A stretch of DNA of 64,000 bases. Origin: Pseudeuparius sepicola. Its lineage: Eukaryota; Arthropoda; Insecta; Coleoptera; Anthribidae. Position 1 is the first letter of the stretch, and every line of letters begins with the position of its first letter. The DNA lies in NCBI GenBank assembly GCA_963920635.1, contig OY987305.1:11695153-11759152 (forward strand), given 5' to 3'. The position numbers and the translations under genes were made by a program. The notes under the pieces are model-generated. The model ran no database searches and was not told where the DNA came from. It was given only the letters and a program-made list of their open reading frames with translations. Shown piece by piece: positions 47,846 through 57,060 of the stretch.

Positions 47846-48185
47846 GAAATGACAAATGACAGTTGACCTACATGCGCCGTAAATAAATGTTTAATTTCGC
47901 TATATGTGATTTATTATAGTTATATTGTAAAAAGTTAAACAAAAAAAAACAGTTAATATTTTTGCTTTCCTAAAGAAATGACAAGTGACAGTTGACCTAT
48001 ATGCGCTGTAAATAAATGTTTAATTTCGCTATATATGATTCAATATAGTTATATGGTAAAAAGTTAAACAAAAAAAAACAGTTAATATTTAATAGTTAAT
48101 ATACCAATGAGAAGTGACAGCTGACGTACATGCGGCTCGCGGCTGCAATAAAAACGTAGTTAATATTTTTGCTTTTGCCGAAATA
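47846..48185 (+). repeat. ~129-bp tandem repeat, 2.5 copies
   Basis: GAAATGACAA(A/G)TGACAGTTGA begins units at 47846 and 47975, and a diverged third starts near 48105. Each unit contains AATAAATGTTTAATTTCGCT and AAAAAAAAACAGTTAATATT. The array lies entirely within the hAT element. Confidence 0.75.
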
Positions 48186-48593
48186 GAAAATTATCCGATT
48201 TTTATCCCTCTTTGTCGATTTAAGTTACTCCATATTCTTAAAATGTTTAATTTCTTAATATATGTTAGCAAGGGAAGTTTTTTTACCTAAAGAAATTTCT
48301 CGAAATTTCTAACGAAAAATAGGTGTTTTTTGAGGTAACTCAAGGTTCCGTTTTTGCAAAATGTTCAATTTTTGGTTTCTACCAACGTATTTACTTATAA
48401 CTTTGATATGGTAAAACGAAATTGCAGTTAATATTTTTTTCTAGGTCAAATTCTATTTTCCCTGGCCTACTGGCCAAACTTTGGGCCGGGTGCTCGAGCC
48501 CCGGAGCACCCGCGGAGTCGGCGCCTATGAATGTAGTGCTTTTTGCGAGTTATCGCGGTTTACAATGGGGACGCCCTTGTTTCTGGTTTCCAG

Positions 48594-48942
48594 TGGCAGC
48601 GGAACAAATCCACGCCGAGCCTGGCCTACCTCGCCTACCGTCTCGCTGTGGTGCTGACGTTCGTCGTGACGTGGCTGTTGACGATCACGATCGCCGAAGA
48701 TGACTCGGATTATAGGCGGTGGCCGATCTACCTCACCAATTGGGGCTACACGGCCTGCACCGTGCAGGCCGTGCTGGCTGCCGGAATGCTGTCGGTCGCC
48801 GGCTGGGCCATCCGAAGCGGTGGCGGGCCCAAGGCGGCGAAACGGGCGCTCGCCGTGCATCCAGCTTACTGGCTCGCGCACACCGTGGCCACGCCGGTAG
48901 CTTTCGGCATCACGGTCATGTACTGGACCGTCATCTTCAAAC
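48594..48942 (+). CDS. Rolling-stone-like protein, second coding exon
   Basis: This 349-nt exon starts after TTTCTGGTTTCCAG in phase 0 with WQRNKSTPSLAYLAYRL and ends at C|GTAAGT (GT at 48943) in phase 1. It contains three hydrophobic segments: LAVVLTFVVTWLLTITIA, YLTNWGYTACTVQAVLAAGM and AHTVATPVAFGITVMYWTVI. The order YR..hydrophobic..(I/F)YLTNWGY..C..hydrophobic..TVMYWTVI fits rolling-stone proteins, multi-pass membrane proteins first known from Drosophila myoblast fusion. High GC content sets it off sharply from its surroundings. No later exon could be found in the remaining 15 kb, so the C-terminal half lies beyond the window or was missed. The cellular role in this species is not shown by the sequence. 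Confidence 0.8.
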
Positions 48943-49581
48943 GTAAGTTGAGTACGAACATAGCACAATTTTCTACAAGATAGCCCCGCGGTAATAAACT
49001 GGTGCAGTAGTATTAGGCCAGGGCATAAGCCTTTGAAAATGGCAAAAAGTGAAAAAATTTAGAACAGTTTGAAACCCATTGGAAAAGGAAGAAAATATAG
49101 CAAAATAACAGAAAAAATAAATTAAGGGCGATTTGAGGTACGGGGGTTGTAGGGGGTGATCTGTTAGGGGTGGAAAACGGTAAATCACGATTTCCGGCAA
49201 AACTGCAACTCCTATCGAAAAAAGTGAAATAGCAAAGTTGTAGGTAATAAAAAGGTCTACAACTTTTGTGTTTACACTTTTTTCAAATAACCTCAAAATA
49301 TCCGCGAAAAATCGAAATAACCGATTTTTTGGTTTTTAATTTTTATCTCCCACAAAAAAAAATCCACAAAATTTGGTGGAAACTTACCTTCTTATGTACC
49401 GAATACGCTGTAATTTTTTCGAATTAAAATATTTATTTTTATCCCTTTTTTTGATTTTAAACCGAAAAGGTATCCTCATATTCAATCGAAAATGCCCACG
49501 TCAAAAAAGCTGCTTTTTAAAAAAAGTCGGTTCGCTTTTTGTTCGTTGAAACCTCTACTATCTGATGGTGTAAAAGAAATA
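48943..49581. other. Intronic, AT-rich
   Basis: I see no gene or paired element between the exon and the next foldback element. Confidence 0.4.
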
Positions 49582-50170
49582 CAGGGTGACCCTATTTCGA
49601 GTCTTTGCATGGGGATCTTGGTTATCTTAAGAGATACGACGTCGGTTAAATTGGGGCAAAGTTGCGGAATTTGATGCCGAATAACATGGTAAAAAAAATT
49701 TTTTACTGGCCTTTCTCGTTTTGAAAATAATGAGAAAAAACTGAAAATTGTCGTTTTCGTTTTTATTTTTTAAACGAAAACGAATGGCGCTGGACATTTG
49801 TAAGTTAAACATTATTAAGGCACTTTTTTACAAGGAATCTAAATATGATCTTGCATTTTTTGTCTCGCCTCCCTGGACAAAGATATGATGATCAACTTTT
49901 ATTTTTCTTATGGGCGCCATGGTTAAAATGATATGTCACACATTATGCTTTACTTTGTTTTTCTTGCCGTAATATCAAATTAATCATTTTTGCATAGAAT
50001 GCCTTGGAAACGTAAGCCCCATGACGTTCAAAACGAGAAGGGCCAGCCAAAAATTTTTTTTACCATGTTACTCAGCATCAAATTCCGCAACTTTGCCCCA
50101 ATTTAACCGACCTCGTATCTCTTAAGATAACCAAGATCCCCATGCAAAGACTCGAAATACGGTCACCCTG
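49582..50170. mobile_element. 589-bp TA-flanked foldback element
   Basis: The ends CAGGGTGACCCTATTTCGAG and ACGGTCACCCTG are TA-flanked. The inverted arms (about 140 bp) contain TCTTTGCATGGGGATCTTGG, TAAATTGGGGCAAAGTTGCG and CATGGTAAAAAAAATTTTTT. A related diverged sequence starts again at about 50360. Confidence 0.88.
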
Positions 50171-50359
50171 TATACATCACTATGGAAAATTTTCTCACAA
50201 AATGAAAAAAAAAAAAACGAAAAAACTCGATTTCGAAAAAAAAAATTTAATCATTGTTTAAAATTTTGCGCTATTTATTGAAATTTACACTTTAATTAGG
50301 TATTTGAAAATTTTAAGAGTCCATGTTATATTGATAAACCAAGAAATGGAAAATCTATA

Positions 50360-50840
50360 TATACATACAATGTGTCCCGGATAAGAATTAACAGCATAGG
50401 GATCTTGCAAACGGTGAGAGATAGAACAGCGGTTAAATGGGGAAAAAGTTGCGCAATTTGAAGTCAATAAAATGGTACAAACAGATTTCTAATATATCTT
50501 TTCGTTTTTGAGTTATTTTGAAAAAAGTGAAATTTTGCATTTTCGATTTTTTTTTCTGAAGTTGTTATCACAGATAGAAAAAAAGAAAAACACTTTCTTA
50601 TGTCACTTTTTAACGGGCTTTGAGATGGCGTTTTTAGAGTTGTTCTACAACATTTCGTTTTTTTGAGAAACCATCTTTAACTTATTTTTTTTTAAATACG
50701 GACCTGGATTTTTTTGCAGATTTTGAAAACACTTTTCATTCCAAATGTATTACACGAAATATTTTTAAAATGTTTTGAGACAGTTATACTGAAAATTCCT
50801 TTTTATCCATTTAAATACAGGGCCGCATTAGAAAGAAGTG
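50360..50840 (+). repeat. Half copy related to the 33640-34425 palindrome
   Basis: It begins TGTCCCGGATAAGAATTAAC with a GGATCTTGCAAACGGTGAG block resembling the neighbouring element's arm. It then matches 33575-33870 closely (GTTGTTATCACAGATAGAAA, ACACTTTCTTATG, GAGATGGCGTTTTTAGA, AATACGGACCTG). No inverse arm is present. Confidence 0.65.
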
Positions 50841-50920
50841 ATTTTTTTTGTACCCTGGCCTATATAGGCTAAACAAACAAAGGAAGCAAGCGCCGTTGCT
50901 GTCTCCACCAGGCGCGGCTC

Positions 50921-52537
50921 CAGTGGCGCAACCAGAAATTATTGTCAGGGGGGCTGTGGTTGACAAAGGTCATTTTTCATTGTTAAGAAATTCGCCGCAG
51001 GGGAAAATTTTCAAGGTCAAGTAACCTAATATTAACAAAAACTATTAGGCAACTGATTGTAGTTTTTTCTTTGTTAACTGTGGAACCATAATAATAATTT
51101 AACTATGCAGTAACTGTAAGAAGTAGGTACTCTTTTTTTTTCATTTACATAAAAGCCTGAGAGAAAATTCCTTGAGTGATGTGGAAGTAAAAATATAAGT
51201 TAGTGCCTATAAATGTATTGCGACATCCTATAAATTAACAATATTAACATGTCCTGTCAAAGGGCCAAATGTAGAGAATATATAGATAGGTAGGTATCTT
51301 CCTATAGAAATTTATTTCCTTGTGGATTCATAATGATTACTGATTTTTAAAAGCAGGAATTAAAATAAAGTGTTCGCTTATTAAAATGTGCCCTATGCGA
51401 AATTTTTTAGAAATTTTGTAGACAGACAATTTAACTGAAGCGTAGAAAATTGTAAGTTACATCACCATTATATGTTTTCTCTTCTTTTTTTGTCAATGGA
51501 AAGGGTTTGAACACTCACCCCCCCCCCCTTATCTACGGCCCTGCCGTATATGAAGGACAGTAGAAAACAGAAGGCGAGGCGCATATAATACGCCATATTA
51601 GTGGTGACGTCACGTAGTGGGGTAGGTCAAGGCACTGTATCCATTTGACATCTGCGTTCACATGCTCCACTCAAAATCTTGTTATTATTTGCTTGATGTC
51701 TTACCTGACCAGCTTTTTCCACTTTCCTCTTTCTTGATCGGCCTTAGGAAATCTAAAAAACTTGCAGGAGTCCTTTTGATTATAATGGCGACAATCTGGA
51801 GCCCAACACATGACCATCTTTCTGCAGCTCTCTGAAATATATTTTGATTATTATTCTAGTAAATGTATAACATATTTGCAAAAGTGTGTTCGTTGATAAC
51901 CTGAAAATGATGGAATAATATTAATATTTCAGTAGAAACTACTGAAAAAGCATGTGAACGCAGATGTCAAAAGTAAGGTTAGAAATCCTTTTGGTGAATT
52001 TCTACGAAAACTGGTCTGTCTATTGATCAATCAAAATTTGCACTTATAAAGTTCAGAATACACTTACTTTAACGAAGATGGATAGTTATTGTCGAAGAAA
52101 CCGATTTAAATAATTTTTTTAGTCAAAAACACAAAAACGCCCGTGTATCTACGAGGTTGTTTGGATACAGTGCCTTGACCTACCCCACTACGTGACGTCA
52201 AACTAATATGGCGTATTCAGGTCAGATTAGTTTTAAGTTCGGCGCAGGTTTAGTTAGGTTTTAAGGCCGGCGGCGCGAAGCGGGTGTGCGTGTGACTTGT
52301 GTTTCTGTTCTGTGCCGACAACTAATCTTTCATTAAATGTCAACTACTAATGTGTACCACCGATATCCGATATCCTCAATATCGTAAATTTGATAAATCA
52401 TAACATAAACAATACAAGTTAAACAAAATACAAATCATTCGATTTTGTTTTTATCTAGCATTGTTTAGCGCTTTTCGCTTGGTTGGTACAAGCTCGGGGG
52501 GCTGCAGCCCGGCACCCCCTCCCTCGTTGCGCCACTG
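50921..52537. mobile_element. 1617-bp hAT-type element with perfect 8-bp target duplication
   Basis: The ends CAGTGGCGCAACCAG and GTTGCGCCACTG are flanked by CGCGGCTC (50913-50920 and 52538-52545). The target site itself looks like another hAT terminus (CAGGCGCGGCTC..GTGAG), similar to that at 54354. It contains a nested element (51592-52217). No transposase is seen. Confidence 0.9.
51592..52217. mobile_element. Nested element with ~55-80-bp inverted ends
   Basis: Left ACGCCATATTAGTGGTGACG and CACGTAGTGGGGTAGGTCAA read back on the right as TTGACCTACCCCACTACGTG and ACTAATATGGCGT. The left arm continues to TGACATCTGCGTTCACATGC, whose inverse is separated on the right (about 51953), so the right arm is split by about 190 bp. 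It is non-coding. Confidence 0.75.
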
Positions 52538-52545
52538 CGCGGCTC

Positions 52546-53550
52546 GTGAGTTATTGTACAGATGGGTCAAATCGGGATGGATACTCCCGCAGTCTTTATG
52601 TCTTTATGTATTTTTTATGTTTTTTACTTTTTTTAAATAGAACAAAGAAAAGATATATACCTTGACATATCCCTTAGAAAATTATTATGAAAAATAGTTC
52701 CTAATATTGAGATAACTCCGAGGATAATTCACTCAACTTTTAAAAATTCGGTAATTATTTCCAATGGTGTAATCCACCCCCGATTTGGCTATCTCCCCTA
52801 TTTTCGAGGTCCCTGAATAGGAATACAGCCTTGGTTTTTCCCGGTCGGACGTAGTTTTAGAGAAAATGAATTTTCAAATTTCCCGAATTTCACGACGATA
52901 TTTTTGTGGTTGTAATCGGGATGAATTTTTACTGTACGCAGCTCCAACTAATCACGTGTTTACATAAGCTATTTTCGCCCATGCCCGACATTCGGCGCGC
53001 GCCGACTTAATTACTCTCATCTCTACACTACTTTATTACTCTCTACTTATACGCCTATAGAGGCACTGACTATTTATATTTCGGTGATTGGTGGGCGTGG
53101 TTCCGCTCCCAAGCGAATATCGATGTGATCGGAGTACACTGTTATCGCAGATACTGTTATAACTAAAAATATTTCTAAGTTTCAGATGGAAAAATCTATC
53201 ATCTAATGTCTATGGGACATTTAAAGTCACCTCAATATATTTTCGTATGGGAGACGCGTAAAATTTTGGAAATCTCCGTCTACAGTTAATATAATTCAGT
53301 CAAAACGTGGTCTGCTTAATAAAGGCGTTTTCACCCAATATACCTTTTTCTTCTTATAATTATGTCTAATATTTAACTTTTTTAATCAAAAGGCACATGA
53401 TAGCATACACTTTTCTTTTATTCGGCGCCATTTTGTCACTACTACTGTGAACAAACTTTTGTAAATATTGTGAAACACCACATAACGGTTCTGACATAGC
53501 AGTAATAAGCCTCCCCCATCGAACAGTTGAACTGTGATTGCATCAGTTGA
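52546..53550. other. Non-coding stretch
   Basis: The beginning continues a hAT-like terminus (GTGAGTTATTGTACAGATGG). After that no gene is recognised. Confidence 0.4.
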
Positions 53551-53814
53551 CTGCTATATGAAACCGCCATACATTACGAATGGTCGGCCGTCGACGATTT
53601 CGTCATCTACTTGTCTCTTTTCGGCTTCCGAGCGGGCGCGTATGCTGTTGTCTCTGTCTCACTTGCAATGCATTTATCCTTCTGGATTGCCATAATAACC
53701 GATGAGGTCAATTTAGAATGGGGTCAGGCGGCTGCGGATAGGGATGAATTATTATTAGATATTAGTAATCTTGACTCCATTAGTAATAATTGCGGAGTTT
53801 TTGCGAAAATATAA
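53551..53814 (+). CDS. Unrecognised ORF with a hydrophobic centre
   Basis: The frame is open from a TGA at 53548 to a TAA near 53814. The GC-richer part reads HYEWSAVDDFVIYLSLFGF, then RAGAYAVVSVSLAMHLSFWI, then an acidic tail QAAADRDELLLDISNLD. This looks like a membrane segment followed by a soluble tail. There is an in-frame ATG only at 53668. I do not recognise it and see no strong donor. It could be a terminal exon or transposon remnant. Confidence 0.25.
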   Translation: MLYETAIHYEWSAVDDFVIYLSLFGFRAGAYAVVSVSLAMHLSFWIAIITDEVNLEWGQAAADRDELLLDISNLDSISNNCGVFAKI

Positions 53815-54030
53815 TTGCATTTTTTTAAATAGGTACAGTTTATTATTAAACATTGAAAAAAATTTGAAATAAATTAGGTGGGTCGTTGACCAAATGACCT
53901 TATGGAGAAGCCGCTTCTGGTCTCCACAACATTACAGTCAAGCTCGCATTGTCCACGACTATTTCATAATATATCCATTATTCGTCTGTTTCCTTAATTA
54001 TTATTATAATAAACATTATACAGTACTATC

Positions 54031-54114
54031 AGTGAATATTCGTTATTCCCTAGTGAATATTCGCTATTCACTAGTGAATATTCGTTATTAACTAGTGAAT
54101 ATTGATTATTCACT
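54031..54114. repeat. Four 21-bp tandem units, each near-palindromic
   Basis: Units start at 54031, 54052, 54073 and 54094, each of the form AGTGAATATT..TATT(C/A)(A/C)CT. Since AGTGAATA and TATTCACT are complementary, every unit can form a small hairpin. Exact 21-bp spacing is kept through all four. Confidence 0.85.
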
Positions 54115-54353
54115 GCTTTTGCGCTTATAGAATGATTGTGTTCAACGCAACAGAATTTCGGCGACCCACGAGTATTCGCGTGCATTAAACTGTTTGAGTT
54201 TGATGCTCGTTACCAAGTAAAAAAATACAAATAGTTAACACTTGCTATGACAGCCGGAATTTCATCAATATAAACAAACTCACGACATTCTTAAGTTTCA
54301 TCTACCAAGCTGTCACTGAATGTCAACGAGTAGGCCATGACTTGCATGTAAAC

Positions 54354-54395
54354 CAGTGGCGGCTCGTGGGTTAATGCACAGAGGGGGCTACGTTT
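54354..54395 (+). repeat. Left end of a hAT-like element
   Basis: CAGTGGCGGCTCGTGGGTTA followed by ATGCACAGAGGGGGCTACG resembles the target site around 50909/52538 (CAGGCGCGGCTCGTGAGTTA). No right end is found. Confidence 0.45.
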
Positions 54396-54841
54396 TGAAA
54401 AGAACACACTCTGTGGTCAATTAAAATAAAATAGGCGAGTACCGAGGCCTGGGCTTTTTTTATTTTTTATTTTAGTAGAAATTACGTATTTTTGCATAAT
54501 TAATATAAAACAATAATTGCCGTTTTTTAAGATGTTAATAACGCAAAGCAGTGCATTTAATTTGTCCACTTATTATTTGTTCCACATTTCTATAAAAGTG
54601 TCGCGTAAAATTGCGAATTGCAACTTTTTTCGGTTGAGATAATTGCAAATCTGGAGTTGGTCTCCCAAGAGTTTTTATTTCAACTTTTCTGTTAATGAAA
54701 GTCTTAAAAGTTACCTTACAAAATGTCCTGCACACTATTTTTTCATTTTGTTTATTTAGAATACGCGAGGCACCGAGAGAAGTTTTGTAAAATACGCGGT
54801 GACGCATGCCACGCACTTTTTTTAACTAAAAAATAAGAAAA

Positions 54842-56286
54842 ATGAAAAGTGAAAGTCAAAATGAGATTTCTTTAACACCACCAGAAGTGAAAGGAGCTGC
54901 AAAAAAACGCCTCATTAAATTTATTGCCAGAAAAATGAAGAAAACTATATATGTGGCAGCATATTATAAGGAAAAAATAAGTTATTTCTCAGAATCTGTG
55001 TTACTGGTATATTTTACAGAACTAGGCACAAAATATTAATCTTCTACACTATTTACTCCTTATCCGATGCTTAGAAGTTTGACGTACATACATCAAGGAA
55101 TAAATATAGAAAATTATATAATATAATATATAATATAATATAACTCGTCTTTATTATTTACCAAATGGTACAAAAACCACTTAAAGTAGGGCACAAAAAT
55201 GGCGAAGTTTAGCTCAGAGCTACTCTTACACTCAACCATCGTGCCAAAGGACATCTGATGTTACATGATTATACAAACTAAAATTTAAAGACCACATCTA
55301 TGAGAGAAAAACGCACATAATCAATATAAAGAAAAAAAAACGAATAGTGTGCACAAATTTCAGGAAAAAAAAATCAGTCGAATAAGGATATAAAACAAAA
55401 AACAAAACAAAGAAAAAGTAAAAAAATGCTCGTTATTATAACCAACGCAGATTAATGATGCTCAGATTGAAGTATATGGCATTTAATACTTTTCTTGAAG
55501 CTAGAAATAGATATTGATTTAAATGAAACTGGTATATCATTATAGTAGAGCGCCGCATTATATGTAAACGAACGCCGAAAGAGAGATGTTTTATGGTGAG
55601 GTACAGAGATGGTAAGCGTGTGCCGAATTTCTATATGAAACTGCGAGAGTTGTTAAAACAAAAAAATGAAATATTTCGACCCAAAAATCTAGTACTGTCT
55701 CCCAGAAAAGATTAATGATTTTCTTACTGAAGCATCTGACGACAAATACCTTGCAAATATTTTTTTCTTTCTTTTTTTTCCTTAAAGGCTGGATTAGTAA
55801 TAGGAATAATGGGTGCTTGTCGAGCTAATGAGATGTATAATATGAAAATCACTAAAATCAGTGATTTGCAAGATCTTTGATCAATTTTTTTAGTAAATGT
55901 GCCCAACACCAAGTCAAAAACCACTGGAAAACTTACAGTTACTGATATTTTTTACGAAATATGTAAATATGTAAAAAATACATTAATTATCGGCCTCTTG
56001 TGTTCTTAAATTATCAAAATGGTAAAAACAATGTTCAAAGAATTGGCATTAATAAATATACCAAAATGGGAAAGATATTGCTGCTTTCTTGTAAATACCA
56101 AATATAGAAAAATATTCTGGGCACAGTTTTCGCAGATCTTCTGTAACTCTACTGGTTGATGCAGGCAGAGACATAACAGCCTTGAAACGTCATGGAGGAT
56201 GGAAATCTACGGCAGTGGCTGAGGCCTATATAGATGACTCCATAAAAGCAAAACAGACACAGCTAAGAAAACTTCAAGATCAATAA
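54842..56286 (+). pseudogene. Crypton-type tyrosine recombinase, broken and interrupted
   Basis: The enzyme family moves Crypton DNA elements by site-specific recombination through a covalent Tyr link. ATG 54842 opens the N-terminal domain, with YFSESVLLVYFTELGTKY, an in-frame TAA at 55037, then SSTLFTPYPMLRSL. A LINE fragment (55135-55675) follows. The catalytic domain then resumes: FLTEASDDKYLANI, a T-rich break, IGIMGACRANEM with the first catalytic Arg, then NVPNTKSKTTGKL after a TGA. Next come GHSFRRSSVTLL (second Arg box), LKRHGGWKS and VAEAYIDDSI with the catalytic Tyr, ending at TAA 56284. At least three stops and frame changes plus the insertion make it inactive. The catalytic residues that I can see are conserved. 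Confidence 0.82.
55135..55675 (-). mobile_element. 5'-truncated non-LTR retrotransposon fragment
   Basis: On the minus strand one frame reads RRSFTYNAALLYNDIPVSFK then ISISSFKKSIKCHIL, the pattern that ends many LINE ORF2 proteins (a conserved W/YN.(L/I)P and FK..(L/I)K.). The minus-strand 3' end runs into a TATAT-type simple repeat at about 55108-55140, acting as its tail. It splits the Crypton gene in the opposite orientation. Confidence 0.6.
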
Positions 56287-56289
56287 AAG

Positions 56290-56520
56290 CAAATAATAAT
56301 AGTAATACTTTATTTCTTTAGTTAAAATGCACAATAACAAAGAAAAAGTCAAACACAATCATTTGAACACCTATAAAAGAAATTCGCTAATGGAGTAACA
56401 AGATTTTTCAATCAAAATTTTCTTTAACTTACTTTTAAAATCATCGACATTACAAGCATTTTGCACATCCTCCTCTAGCTTGTTAATCACTAATCAATCA
56501 AATTATTTCGTGAACTAACC
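56290..56520 (-). mobile_element. Second LINE ORF2 C-terminal fragment
   Basis: Minus-strand frames (with shifts) read INAKINILVSSRNN, then KLEEDVQNACNVDDFKSKL then KKILIEKSCYSISEFL, a typical LINE C-terminus (F..KLK..L....YYS..EF). The tail is an ATTATTATT-like simple repeat touching the stop codon of the Crypton gene. Confidence 0.55.
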
Positions 56521-56796
56521 AGAATATTAATTTTGGCATTAATTCTATTCCTGCAATTAACTTGTCAGATCGGTCAAACGTAACTATTGACATGAATACG
56601 TAATTAATCTTGAATTGTACTTAGTTATATGCTATAAAACTTTTAAAATAAGCATTGTTGTTTAAATCATTTTCTCAATAAAAAATTTGATAAAAAGGGT
56701 GTAGGTAATAGTCGTGGACAAAGTAAAGTATTCTATTCGCATATAATGGCTATTATAACAACTAATTATCATTAAATAGTACAAAAATATATTGTT

Positions 56797-57060
56797 ATTC
56801 AAACCTACTAAAATATTTATACTGAAAGATTGCGCTGCTATAGGTAACAATTTTGCAATGTGTACGAAAAGTTAAGTGGGCTTTCATTGGCCGGGTTTTG
56901 AATATTTGGTCACTTTTGAGGGGGCGATGACTCCGCGTCTGACGCTTGATCTTTACATCTCGCCAAGACCTATTTTGAAAAAATCATACAATAATGGGCT
57001 ATTTTAGTGCCGATTTCTAAGCTTTTAATGACCGATTTTTAGACACTTCACTGCCGATTA
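56797..57060 (+). repeat. Dispersed repeat R, copy 3
   Basis: It matches 17505-17770 closely on the same strand (ATTCAAACCTACTAAAATAT, GATTGCGCTG, GCAATGTGTACGAAAAGTTA, CTTTACATCTCGCCAA, CACTTCACTGCCGATT). The hairpin and 5S-like part present in copy 1 is missing here. Confidence 0.75.

Larger units (their letters stand above)
46399..48529. mobile_element. 2131-bp hAT-type element with perfect 8-bp target duplication
   Basis: The ends CATAGGCGCCGACT and AGTCGGCGCCTATG are perfect inverted repeats flanked by AATGTAGT (46391-46398 and 48530-48537). It carries a nested MITE (46727-47115) and a 129-bp tandem repeat (47846-48185), but no recognisable transposase. Its right end lies 64 bp upstream of the second coding exon of the rolling-stone-like gene. 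Confidence 0.92.
35243..48593 (+). other. First intron of the rolling-stone-like gene (13.35 kb)
   Basis: Donor GTAAGT at 35243 and acceptor TTTCTGGTTTCCAG ending at 48593 are both strong and phase 0. The intron holds a foldback element (36142-37273), a palindrome (39573-40450), a hAT copy with a promoter (41924-43049), another foldback (43513-44640) and two adjacent hAT insertions (44742-46380, 46399-48529). The remaining sequence is AT-rich with no recognised gene. At least half of the intron is transposon. Confidence 0.6.

Noticed and set aside
48525..48968. 147-codon minus-strand ORF opposite rolling-stone exon 2, and two other plus-strand frames there
   Set aside because: They are open because the exon is GC-rich. 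Only the + frame beginning WQRNK has membrane segments, a family match and matching splice phases.
55724..55924. Minus-strand ORF in the Crypton region
   Set aside because: Antisense to the recombinase domain containing the GACR box.
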